A stretch of 64,000 nt of DNA, taken from NCBI RefSeq assembly GCF_964355755.1, contig NC_092674.1, positions 28,260,001 to 28,324,000 on the forward strand. Reading direction: 5' to 3'. The stretch's first letter is position 1. Each line of letters opens with the position of its first letter. This stretch comes from Antedon mediterranea (taxonomy: Eukaryota; Echinodermata; Crinoidea; Comatulida; Antedonidae). Of this stretch, positions 33,945 through 45,372 are shown piece by piece. Under the pieces are notes generated by a model. It saw only the letters and a program-made list of their open reading frames with translations, was not told the origin of the DNA and did not search any database. The translations under genes and the position numbers were made by a program.

Positions 33945-35240
33945 ATGAATAGACGAATACGAATAGAACTTTATTGCAATCAAACGAAAGATTGAAGTTT
34001 AACAAAAGCGTTTCACTCAGAAAAATAAAATGCAATATAAAAATATAAAAGACATTTAGAAAGGTAGAACATACAATCAAAATATTAAAACCAAATTACA
34101 ATTAAATATCACTTATTATAAAAACAATAAATATATATTCAAAATGTTAAAAACAAGTTTAACTGAAAACATCAGAATATTGATATAGGCCAGCATTATA
34201 AAAATGTAAAAGTTTAAAAAATTTTTAAAAATTTAAAAAATGTTAAAAACTTCACAAATTTTCAAAAATATTTACACACAATGGTACGGAAGGTCGCGAA
34301 AACATAACACTAAATGTTTACCATTTTTGGAATAGTCCGTGATTAATAATGAAACGTTTTTGAACGGTTAGTTTTAACTCTGGGATACAGAACTCACGGA
34401 GTCTCTCTAAGATTATAAGCAGTAGAAGGAGCCTCCGGTAACAAATGATTCAATCTGTGACTGGGGTCTTTGATTTTAACGAAAAAATCCTTGCATAGTC
34501 GAACACGGCGGTCTTCTAAGGTAGAAAAACCAAGGAAGCTGCGGGCATCGGAATAAGTAGCATGCAGAAAAATACATTTAAAGGCCCTTCTCTGAATTTG
34601 TTCAAGTTGTTGACTCTGTTGCTTCGTAATATTTGATCCTCAAACTGGGGCCGCATATTCTAATATTGGTCTAATGATACTAGTATAAAATTGGACAAGT
34701 GCGGGGGCATCCAGGCCTGCCCTCCGCACCTGTTTGAGAAAGTACATTCTAGAATTACATTTACTAATCATTTTGTCAATATGAGGTTGCCATGACAAAT
34801 TATGAGAAATAATTACACCAAGGAGTTTAAATTCGTCAACACGTTCCAGATTACAATCTCCAACATGAAGTGGCTCAAAAGCAGTCTTTGACCATTTACA
34901 ACTAATTCTCATCTCTTTCGTTTTCTTAATATTAAGGGACATATTGTTATCCTTAGCCCACTGGACAGTTTCGTCAAGAGTGGTTTGGAGTACAGTTGCC
35001 CCATCTTTGCCGACGCGTTCATGGATGGAGGTGTCGTCCATGTATTTCATGCACGGCACCCCATCCAGAAGATCGTCGACAAAGATGATAAACAACATGG
35101 GCCCCAACCAGGATCCCTGTGGGATACCGCCCTTAACGACTGTCCAAGGGGACAATTCATCGCCTAGTTTAACACGTTGTTTTCTATCACATAGAAAAGC
35201 ATAGATCCAAGAGATTAGATGGTCTTTGACCCCTAAATTA
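33945..35240 (-). pseudogene. 5'-truncated LINE reverse transcriptase with an in-frame TGA
   Basis: Minus strand frame 34640-35240 encodes RT from VKDHLISWIYAFLCDRKQRV through PQGSWLGPMLFIIFVDDL and MKYMDDTSIH to SIIRPILEYAAPV. There a TGA interrupts, after which the same frame continues GSNITKQQSQQLEQIQRRA. The catalytic box reads YMDD. A tail with AATAAAGTTCTATTCGTATT ends near 33945. It is jockey-superfamily, inserted in the intron between gene A exons 9 and 10 beside MITE-2 copies. Confidence 0.75.
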
Positions 35241-35243
35241 TAG

Positions 35244-35452
35244 AATGTGATGTGATGTGATGTGATGTGTCCATATATGGACATGATGTCATATCACTAC
35301 CATATTTGGGCACACAAACTACTTTGATAGTGTAGACAGAGCTTTAAGCTTTATCTACACTATCAAACTTTATGTGACAAAAAATGTGTGGACATGATGA
35401 TGTCATATCTCTACCATATTTGGGCACATCACACTAGTTTGATAGTGTAGAC
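35244..35452. mobile_element. Two adjacent MITE-2 copies
   Basis: Copies at 35244-35343 (left arm replaced by a TGATG run) and 35346-35452. Each ends in GATAGTGTAGACAGA. The first abuts the 5' truncation point of the LINE at 33945-35240. Confidence 0.75.
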
Positions 35453-35455
35453 AGA

Positions 35456-36387
35456 CGCCCATATTCTTAAACCGGACTTTAGTTGTAGTTCGAAGTTCGA
35501 CTTGAAAAAGTTGTAGTTCGAACTATTACTTCAAATTCGATTAAAAAACAAAGTAGTCAAAGTTTGCAGTTCGACTTAATGAAGTCGAGCTTTTAGTCGA
35601 GTTGCACACGTCTGGGTAACAAAGGCTATAAATTGGCCAATGACAAGAGAGTATTTGAGGAGCAGACAAAATTTTGCGCATTGATATCACTTTCCATTTT
35701 CTTACAACACTTTTTACGCATCAGGACTATATACATGAAAAGCAATTTTAATCGTTAATTATTAGAACAAGATCAGTATTAATTTAACAATGAGGTACTT
35801 TTGATTAACAACAAACAAAATATTCAAAATATATTCAGGAACCATGGCGGTACGGTAACTTTTATATTTTCTAGGCCCCCAAACAAAGTATGATCGCGAC
35901 GAACCACGCACTTCATAGCGTGACAAGAAAGCGCTAGGCCCCCTAAACATTCCATCGCGTGGTGAATTTCCGCATCTGCCATTGTCGCTATGGCGTGACG
36001 TAGTTCAAGTTGGACTTGCGCGAAGAAAATAATGTAATTTGTATACGGTTGTAAATAAAGATTATTTTCATTATTATAACTTATACCAATGTATACTTAA
36101 TTTTAAACTAATATAAAAATAGATATTTCATTCTTCAATATCTGGCCAATATAACAACTCAATGACTGTTACATTTTTTCATAAACATCGTTTAAAAACC
36201 ATTTAGTCAACCATTTAGCCTGCCCCCTCTAGGACTAAAAAAATCGATCAAAATTCGTCTTGATTTAGTCGAGGTTGGCCTGAATTAGTCGGCGATTTAG
36301 TTGAAGTTCGGTTTATGAATTAAAATGACGTCATTTTTAAAGTTTTAGCTCCAATTACGACTAAAGTCTGGTTTAAGAATACGGGCG
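35456..36387. mobile_element. MITE-6, about 930 bp, terminal inverted repeats
   Basis: Ends GCCCATATTCTTAAACCGGA and the inverse of GCCCGTATTCTTAAACCAGA match over about 27 bases with two mismatches. Next to each end are repeated TTCGA/TTAGTCGA words. No ORF of note inside. A non-autonomous DNA element in a gene A intron. Confidence 0.75.
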
Positions 36388-36420
36388 AGAGTTTTACAGT
36401 AGTTAAAAATGTTTACTTAC

Positions 36421-37236
36421 GTCTAACTTGTACAAAGAAAGTACAGACTTCTAAGTTGCCAGCCTCATCTCTGCCCTCAATGCGTATTTCTTGTTTCTCT
36501 CCCCAGTAGAACTCGCTACCTGACTGCCTAAGGTGAGTGAGTATAACATCTTTGTTGGAATTATCAATAAACACTGGGTCTTCCCAGAATACATTTGTTT
36601 TAATTTCATTACTGCTTTCGGTTATATCTTCGGGACAGGATACTAAGGTTGGTTTTTCCACATCTGGACAAAAAAAGACAATAGAAATAGAATGAAGTAT
36701 TTTATGACTGTGAAACTGCAAAATTGATATAATGGCACTTACAACATACATTACAATACAGATCCCCGATAGGATTTTTTACCTATATGTATATTATATG
36801 ATTTTATATTTCTGTCTATACCAAACCCTTTCTATTTCCTTAAATAATAAAACTGAATTATTTACATGGCTGCAGTTTATCAATTGTAAAAAACACATTA
36901 ATTTAAAACCAAGCTTGCCACAAAAGAAATGCCAATTCTTCGGTCTTCGTACTAAATTCTTAAATTGTAAAAGGGTTAAATACTAACCTTTGACCGTTAC
37001 TATAAAAGTACAAGGCTGCGACTCCAAGTTGTTGCCGTCCGTTGCGGTGTATCGAACGGTCGTTTCACCGATTTCAAACGCATCCCCGGGATTGTGACTT
37101 GTGGTGATGACAGGTTGAAGACCGGAGTTATCAGTTGCTAATGGGGGTACCCACATTACCACTGCTGAGCTTAAGCCAGGGTCATTGCCCTGATCTATTT
37201 TGTCTGGACAGTTTGTCAGCTCTGGAGCAGTGGCAT
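36421..37236 (-). CDS. Gene A exons 8-9: two HYR domains
   Basis: Exons 36988-37236 (249 bases) and 36421-36663 (243 bases), both phase 1-1. First: DATAPELTNCPDKIDQ, PPLATDNSGLQPV, VRYTATDGNN, FIVTVK. Second: DVEKPTLVSCPEDITESS, WEDPVFIDNSNKDV, RIEGRDEAGNLEVC, FFVQVR. Gene B has close copies at 52974-53222 and 52572-52814. Confidence 0.9.
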
Positions 37237-37367
37237 CTATTGAGAAAGAGAGAAACAAATCTTTGTTTTATCTTGGAGAGTTGAATGAGTGAAGAAAACA
37301 GTTGTCTAAGGTTAAGGACCATATTGATGGCAATGTTGTTATTTCTTTTAATGATCACTTAACTTAC

Positions 37368-38793
37368 CTTCACATTGTGGTGGCTGATCCTGTCCAGACC
37401 ACGATTCATCAGCCCGACAGATAGTATTGTCAATGCCATTCAGGGTATATCCTGCTCGGCATCGATAGGTGCAAATAAACTGGTATTTCTGTGGTGAACT
37501 CTGACATTCTGCAGGACTTACTTCCACATTAGCAATTACAGGAAGAGGTTGGCATTCCCTTGCTGTAAAGATAAAATTGATAATAATAATATTTTTTTTT
37601 TCTATTTTTCTCCTTTACCATGCCACCTAGATTGTTTTAGATCTAATTTAGTAGGACAGGAGGCGCCGGAGTCCGGGATGACAGAGACTGGTGCTGACCG
37701 GGGTACAATTAGACCGATCTCTGGTTAGCGATGAAGGCGCATCCCTTTACTTCGGTTTGGCTTTTTTTTTGTAATGGTTGGAATTCCCTTTTTTCGTATT
37801 AGTTTATGTACAGCACTTAGAGGTTTCACAACATAGGCGCTTTATAAATCAAGGATATTATTATTATTATTATGTACAGTTTTCAAAAAGGATTTGAGAC
37901 TACATAAAAAGATCTTGAAATGTGCGATAATGGGAAAGAGTTAAGTTGTGATGTTAAGCTGTTGATTTTATGTACACGAAGAGAACATCTGCATAAAAAA
38001 TAAGGGATAATTGATTTGTTGATTATGGGAAGTGTTTAATAATAATAGTCGGTGCTTTTGCATGAAGTAACCGTCCATGACTATGATCATATAATTGCTA
38101 ATAGATACTGGCACACAGCAAAAATAAATTGTGTTTATTATTATTGTTCTTATTACTGGTTTAACATTAGGCTGTACAGTCATACATGATATAACATTGT
38201 ATGTTGTATATTCTCAAATGCTTGAAAATCTTGGAAGGCAACGCACCTACACACTGTGGTTCAACCCCTGACCATGTTCCAGTGTTATCTTGTGTTTGAG
38301 TACACGTTCGTGTACTATCGCCCTCATTTAGTTCATATCCTTCGCTGCAGACCGTTTGACAGGTTGTGCCAATCTCAAGATCTGTTGATGAGCAGTCACG
38401 CACTCCATTTGCAGGAATGGGTAGGGCGTCACATGTTATTTCTGTCAAAAACAGGGTGTTAAAGAAAATGTTTTAAATAGTTTCAAAGAGTAAATGAGGA
38501 AATATTCTACAAAGAAGTTGGAACCATTTCCAGTTTATAAAGATCATTGCATGAAATCTTGTTTGCGGTCGTAATTTCGACAATTTGTAAAACTCAATTT
38601 AACTCACTGGTACATTGCAAGGGGTTGGCGGACCAAAGGCCGTCTATGAGGCATGTAACTTCTGTAGCTGTTCCAGTAGTTTGTCTATATCCTTCTTGAC
38701 AAAGAAATGAGCATTTTGTATCAAGAACGTTATCGCAGTCTGGTGGGAAAAGATCTACTCCTGTGCGGCTCACAAGTTTTTCACATCTGATTG
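37368..38793 (-). CDS. Gene A exons 5-7: three Sushi (CCP) domains
   Basis: Symmetric phase 1-1 exons 38608-38793, 38247-38441 and 37368-37562. Each has the four-cysteine CCP pattern: (5) RCEKLVSRTG to CSFLCQEGYRQTTG to LWSANPLQC; (6) ITCDALPIPANGVRDC to CQTVCSEGYELNEGDSTRTC to WSGVEPQC; (7) ECQPLPVIANVEVSPAEC to CRAGYTLNG to WSGQDQPPQC. In exon 5, two further cysteines flank the core. None of these three is present in gene B. Confidence 0.9.
37640..37875 (+). repeat. L2-like LINE or SINE 3' fragment
   Basis: Ends in CAGCACTTAGAGG, then GGCGCTTTATAAATCAAGG and a run of TTA triplets, the same tail architecture as the LINE at 7608-10606. Confidence 0.6.
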
Positions 38794-38814
38794 CTGGAGA
38801 GAGAAAAAATAATA

Positions 38815-41800
38815 TATTTATTGGTTATCCGCACTTGGCGGATAACCCCTTGTTATTGTCAGGATCTTTTTTTTTTTTTTTTTTTTTTTTGGTTATCCGC
38901 AACTTTAAGTTGCGGATAACCCTTGTGATTGTAAATATCTTTTTTTTCATCTTCTTTGTTATTAGTTATCCGCTTAGTAGCGGATAACTCCTTGTAATCG
39001 TCCTGTTTCATCATCTTTTTTTTTTTTGGTTATCCGCAACTTTAAGTTGCGGATAACCCTTGTGATTGTAAATATCTTTTTTTTCATCTTCTTCTTTGTT
39101 ATTCTTCTTTCTTTCCCGGATTTTTGTGCGTCGCATATCTCTCATCCTTGTCAACATAAGATTGTATAACTTTGTCAAAAGATGGACCTGTAGCTGTAGA
39201 TGTGCAAGAAACTTCGTTATATGACGTTAGAGTTGCGCAGCGTAAGTTACGCGTGATTTTATGAATTTCAATGATTGGTCATAGATTATAAACCAAAAGT
39301 AATTTTATATTGAAACTTGGTGAAAATTTAAGTTAAATTAAGGGCAAACTTTCTATGGATTAAAAATGACATGTTTCACAAGAAGTTACGCGCGCACGCG
39401 CATTTAAAAATTAAAAATGCGCAAAATTAATTTCTAATCAACTTTCTATGCTGATCATGACATTTTGACCATGTCAAAAATTCCCACGCGCGCGAAAAAA
39501 ATTACGCGTAAAGTGCGCACGGAGCATGAAAATCATGTGTTTTTCTCTTGAATTATAATTTTACAGTCTTTCCTAGTTATTTTAAAAAAGATTGACATCA
39601 TTTCAAATTAAAATGACGTCATACGAACACGTTGATTTACACCATTTGCGTGCGTTTTAGTTGCAAAAGTGACAACATATTGTCAAAATTGAGCCTATTT
39701 TTAATCTATTATAGCTCCTCAGGATCATCCACGACCCCCAATTTTTTTAATTTAATATGTAAGCAGATATGTTGTAGATATGAATTCATGCCGAACCTTT
39801 ACCACTCGAATGTTATGACGTCATCGTATGGCCACACGAATGTAAAATATAGGATTTTTTACTCTTTCGTTATTGCTCATCACATTCAACAAACCGCATC
39901 TCGCTTATACGTATTCCATTTCCCCCGAAATGGTAATATTGTCTACGTCAATCAACTATCTTTCGCATGAATTAAAAATATTTTAATTTTTATGACGTCA
40001 TCATGCCTAAAAACGTAAATAACTTGGGTCACTTATTTTTATCTTTACAGTAAATATCAATCTGTTATAGCTCGTCAGATTAAAAAGTGATAATCATGAT
40101 TAAAACGTTTTCTGGAAGCTATTGGATTGTAGATATGAATTGATGTGAATATTTTGCCAATCAGATGTTGTGACGTCATCATATGGCCAGTTGAATTAAA
40201 AAAGTCATATTTTCATCTCTTGCGTCAAAGTTCATTGCGTTTAAACGAGAGCGCATCTCACTTTTACGTTCCCAAATTTCTTCAAATTTTTTTTAATGTA
40301 ATTATTTAGATAATTATCTTCGAAAGTGGTTATCTTTATATGTCAATTTGATGATGTCATCGTGTTAATAATTGGATTTAAAAGATGGGTCTCGTAATTC
40401 CGTCTATGCTACACTGTATATAACATATATACAGTTTATTCTGTAAAATACTGTAATATGGTGTATGTTACATAATAGGTACAATTCAGCACTGTAAACA
40501 TTTTTATTTCATGTCAAAGGATGGCATAATAATTGTCGAGGTTCATATAGTTTAAAGTACGTGCATGTTGCGTATGCGCGGATAACCCGAACTCGTCAAA
40601 GTGACGAGTTCAAATCTAGTTTTTTTCTGTATTATACTTCTTTCCTTCTGTCATTTTTGTGCGTCGCGTTTCTCTAAAACGTGTAAACAGAACATATCGT
40701 AACTTTGTCAACATATCGACATTTACGTGAACTTGTGCACCTCCTATTTTTGAATGACGTCAGAGTTGCGCAACGTGACTTACGCGCGATTTTATGAATT
40801 TCAATGATTGATCATAGACTAAAAACGAAACATAATTTTGTTTTGACACTTTGTGAAAATTTAAGTCACATCAAGCGCAAACTTCCTATGGATTAAAAAT
40901 AGCATGTTTCACAAAAAGTTACGCACGCACGCGCGTTTAAAATTTTAGAGTGCGAAAAATCAACTTCTAATCAACTTTCTATGCGTTTCATGTCATTTTG
41001 AGCATGTCAAAAATTCCCACGCGCGCGAAAATTTTTACGCACGCGGTGCACACGTAGCGTTAAAAACATATTTTTTTCGCGTGATTTATGTTTTTTCAGC
41101 CTTTTCTAGTAATGTTACCAAATTTTAAACAATTTCGACTTACAATTACGTCATACGAGCACGTCGAATTAGATAATTTGCACGCGTTTTTGGTGAAAAA
41201 GTTCAAAAATTCGTCAAAATTATGTCTATTTTTAAACAGTCATAGATTCTAAACTACATGGACAACTTTTTTTTAATTACATATTCTGGAAGTTGATGAG
41301 TTGTAGATATCGAATCATGCATTAATATGGCTAACCGGACATTGTGACGTCATCGTATGGCCACGCGAATATAAAATATAGGATTTTTGTCTCTTTTTTC
41401 ATAGCTCATCACATTTAATAGAGCGCATCTCCACTTATTCGTAGTCGATTTTCACCCCGATTTTAATATATTCTAGGTCAATCAACTATCTTTTGCATGA
41501 ATTAAAATTTTTTTAATTTTTTTATCGTCATCATGCCTAAAAATTTAAATTACGTTGGTCATTAATTTCATCTTTACAGTAAATTTTAATCTGTTATAGC
41601 TCGTAAGAATAAAATGTGATAATCAGGATTAAAATGTTTTCAGGAAGCTATTGTATTGTAGATACAAAATCATGTGAAAATTGTGCCAATCGAATGTTGT
41701 GACGTCATCATATGGCCAGTTAAATACAAAAAGTCGTATTTTCATCTTTTGCGTTATATTTCATTACATTTAAAAGAGCGCGCATCAATATTTAACGTAT

Positions 41801-44800
41801 TCAAATTTCTTCTACACGTTAATACGTTGTTGCTGAGATAATTTCATTCTGAAATTTCTACTTTTGCATTTCATTTTGAAACCGTCAAGATGTTAAAAAT
41901 TACAATAAAATACGGGTCCCGTAATTTCACCTATTTTACACTGTCTGTGATATGTATACAGATTGTACTGTGTATACTATATGACACAAAATAACAGAAT
42001 TCAGAAATAACAACATATCATATTCTTTAGTTCAGGTCATAATGCCTTAATATTTCTCTGTGTGCAATATTCTAACGTATGACGTGCACGTGGCGTTTGT
42101 CGAGCGGATAACTAACTCGTCAAAGTGACGAGTTTCATGTCTAGTTCTTCTTTCTTTCCCGGATTTTTGTGCGTCGCATATCTCTCATCCTTGTCAACAT
42201 AAGATTGTGTAACTTTGTCAAAAGATTGACCTGTAGCTGTAGATGTGCAAGAAACTTCGTTATATGACGTTAGAGTTGCGCAGCGTAAGTTACGCGCGAT
42301 TTTATGAATTTCAATGATTGGTCATAGATTATAAACCAAAAGTCGTTTTGTATTAACACTTGGTGAAAATTTAAGTCATATCAAGGGCAAACTTTCTATG
42401 CATTAAAAATGACATGTTTCACAAGAAGTTACGCGCGCACGCGCATTTAAAATTTAAAAATGCGCAAAATTAATTTCTAATCAACTTTCTACGCTGATCA
42501 TGACATTTTTAGCATGTCAAAAATTCCCACGCGCGCGAAAAAAATTACGCGTAAGGTGCGCACGGAGCATGAAAGTCATGTGTTTTTTTCTTGAATTATG
42601 ATTTTACAGCCTTTCTTAGTCATTTTAAAAAAGATTTACATCATTTCAAATTAAAATGACGTCATACGAACACGTTGATTTAGACAATTTGCGTGCGTTT
42701 TAGTTGCAAAAGTGACAAAATATTGTCAAAATTATACCTACTTTGAATCTATTATAGCTCCTCAGGATCAACCGTTACCCCCAATTTTTTAAACTTAATA
42801 TGTAAGCAGATATGTTGTAGATATGAATTTATGCAGAATCTTTACCCCTCGGATGTTATGACGTCATTGTATGGCCACACGAATGTAAAATATTGGATTT
42901 TTGACTGTTTCGCGATTGCTCATTACATTAAATAGAGCGCATATCGCTTATACGTATTCCATTTCCTCAGATATTTTAATACTGTCTAGGTCAATCAACT
43001 ATCTTTCACATGAGTTAAAAATATTTTAATTTTTATGACGTCATCATGTCTAAAAATGTAAATAAAGTGGGTCACCTATTTTCATCTTTACATTAAATTT
43101 CAATCTGTTATAGATCGTCAGAATAAAAAGTGATCATCATGATTAAAACGTTTTCTGGAAGCTATTGGATTGTAGATACAGATTCATGTGAATATTTTGC
43201 CAATTAGATGTTGTGACGTCATTATATGGCCAGTTGAATACAAAAAGTCATATTTTCATATTTTGCGTCATAGTTCATCACATTTAAAAGAGCGCGCATC
43301 TATATTTTACGGATTTAAATTTCTTAAAATTTGTATTAATGTAATTATTTAGATACTTATCTTCTAAAATTGTTATCTTTAGACGTCGATTTGATGACGT
43401 CATCGTGTTAATAATTGTATTTAAAAGATGGGTCTCGTAATATCGTCTATTCTACACTGTATATAACATACAGTGTATTCTGTAAACACTGTAATATGCT
43501 GTATGCTACAAAATAGGTACAATTCAGCACTGTAAACAATCTTAATTCATGTCATAGGATGGAATAATAATTGTCGAGGTTCATATAGTTTAAAGTATGT
43601 GCATGTTGCGTATGCGCGGATAACCCGAACTCGTCAAAGTGACGAGTTCAAATCTAGTTTTTCTATGTTATTCTTCTTTCTTTCCCCGAATTTTGTTCGC
43701 AGCACATCTCTATCTTGTGGCCAACATAAGATTGTATAACTTTGTCATAAGGTTGACCTATAGCTGTAGATGTGCAGCCAAGCTTTTGGACGATTTTGAA
43801 GTTGCGCAGCGTAAGTTACGCGCGATTTCATGAATTTCAATGATTGATCATAGAAAAAAAACTAAAAGTTGTTTTGTATTGAAACTTTGTGAAAATTTAA
43901 GTGAGATCATGCTCAAACTTTCTATGGATTAAAAATGGCATGTTTCACAAAAAGTTACGCGCGCACGCGCGTTTGAAATTTCAAAATGCGAAAAATCAAT
44001 TTCTAATCAACTTTCTATGCGTTTTATGTCATTTTGAGCATTTCAAAATTTCCCAAGCGTGCGCAATTTTTTTACGCGCGCGTGCGCACGTAGCGCAAAA
44101 ACATCTTTTTTTTGCTTGATTTTTGTTTTTTCAGCCTTTTCTAGTAAATTTATGAATTTTCAATCAATTTCGACTTAAAATCACGTCACACGAGCACGTA
44201 GAATTGGATAATTTGCGCGTGTTTTTGATGAAAAACTTCAAAAAATCGTCAAAATTAGACCTTTTTTTAAACAGTCATAAATTCTAAACTACGTGGTGAA
44301 CTTTTTTAAAATTACATATTCTGGAAGTAGATGAGTTGTTTTTCTCGAATCATGCATTGATATGGCTAACCAGACATTGTGACATCATCGTATGGCCACC
44401 CGAATATAAAATATAGGATTTTTTTCTCTTTCGTCTTAGCTCGTCAAATTTAATAGAGCGCATCTCCACTTATCCGTATTCCATTTCACTCAATTTTTTT
44501 ATATTGTCTAGATCAATCAATTATCTTTCGCATAATTCACCATTTTTAAAATTGTGATGACGTCATCATGTTCAAATGCGTCAATAACTTTGGTCACTTA
44601 TTTTCACCTATTCTGCACTGTATGTAGTACGTATACAGTATATAGTGTATACCGTACACACTTAGACGCGACACAAAATAGAGGGCTCACTAACATTTTT
44701 TCAATGGCATAATCGTTTTTCTGCGCGCAATATTCTAACTTAGGTGTCATGCGCGTGGGTTTTGCGATGCGGATAACCTAACTCGTCCGTAGTGACGAGT

Positions 44801-44815
44801 TCAAATCTAGTTATT
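38815..44815 (+). mobile_element. Helitron-like tandem array, about 6 kb
   Basis: Four related units of about 1.5, 1.5, 1.5 and 1.15 kb end at CTAG 40616-40619, 42141-42144, 43654-43657 and 44807-44810. Each end has GCGGATAAC, a hairpin AACTCGTCA-AAG-TGACGAGTT (slightly changed in the last), a short spacer CAAAT, then CTAG before T. Hairpin plus CTAG|T is the known 3' signature of Helitrons. Units begin TTCTTTCTTTCCCGGATTTT. The 5' flank (38820-39060) has four palindromes of the form GGTTATCCGC..GCGGATAACC, whose word recurs at every unit 3' end. No Rep/helicase frame is present, so it is non-autonomous. It sits in the intron between gene A exons 4 and 5. Confidence 0.7.
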
Positions 44816-45372
44816 ATATAATATTCTTTTAAATTAAACAAATTGAACAATGCTAGCCCACATAAAACGAAAGTACACCGCCATACTGAGTAGGGCCCAC
44901 AGGCTAGAGAGAGGCTCTTAGTCTTAGTCTTAGTCTTCCACCCCGATTACCTCGATAAGCCTGCCTAGCCCTACCTACTACACTAGTAGGGCCTAGCTAG
45001 TAGTACTAGAGGAGGCTCAGGGCCGACTATTTTATTACATAATTACTAGAATCTAGAGGAGGCCTACTAGTACTACTAGCCGTAGGCCTAGTCTAAAAAC
45101 TCGAAGACACTCCTAGGCCTACAGAAATATTTTTTTTATTACTAGGCCTAGGCCTATACATACATACATATTTAAAATACTTTTCAACTTTTCCGCGACA
45201 CATGTTTCCCTCCTCTCCTCTCTCTAGAGCCAACAAACGCCCTCTACATTATTAGATAAAAAACAACTTTTAAAACTTTCTCTTCTGCATGTGGTGATCA
45301 TCGACTGGGGTTGGATTGTTTGAAAACCAGTGTTGTTGATCCCCTACTTTTAAGTTACTCTTACAAACTCAC
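44816..45372. other. Intron sequence, no feature
   Basis: It is rich in TAGGCCTA and CTAGTA words (44850-45150). I see no gene or element here. Confidence 0.4.

Noticed and set aside
43639-44119. ORFs inside the Helitron-like array
   Set aside because: Short, not conserved between the four units, and no Rep, helicase or transposase motif.
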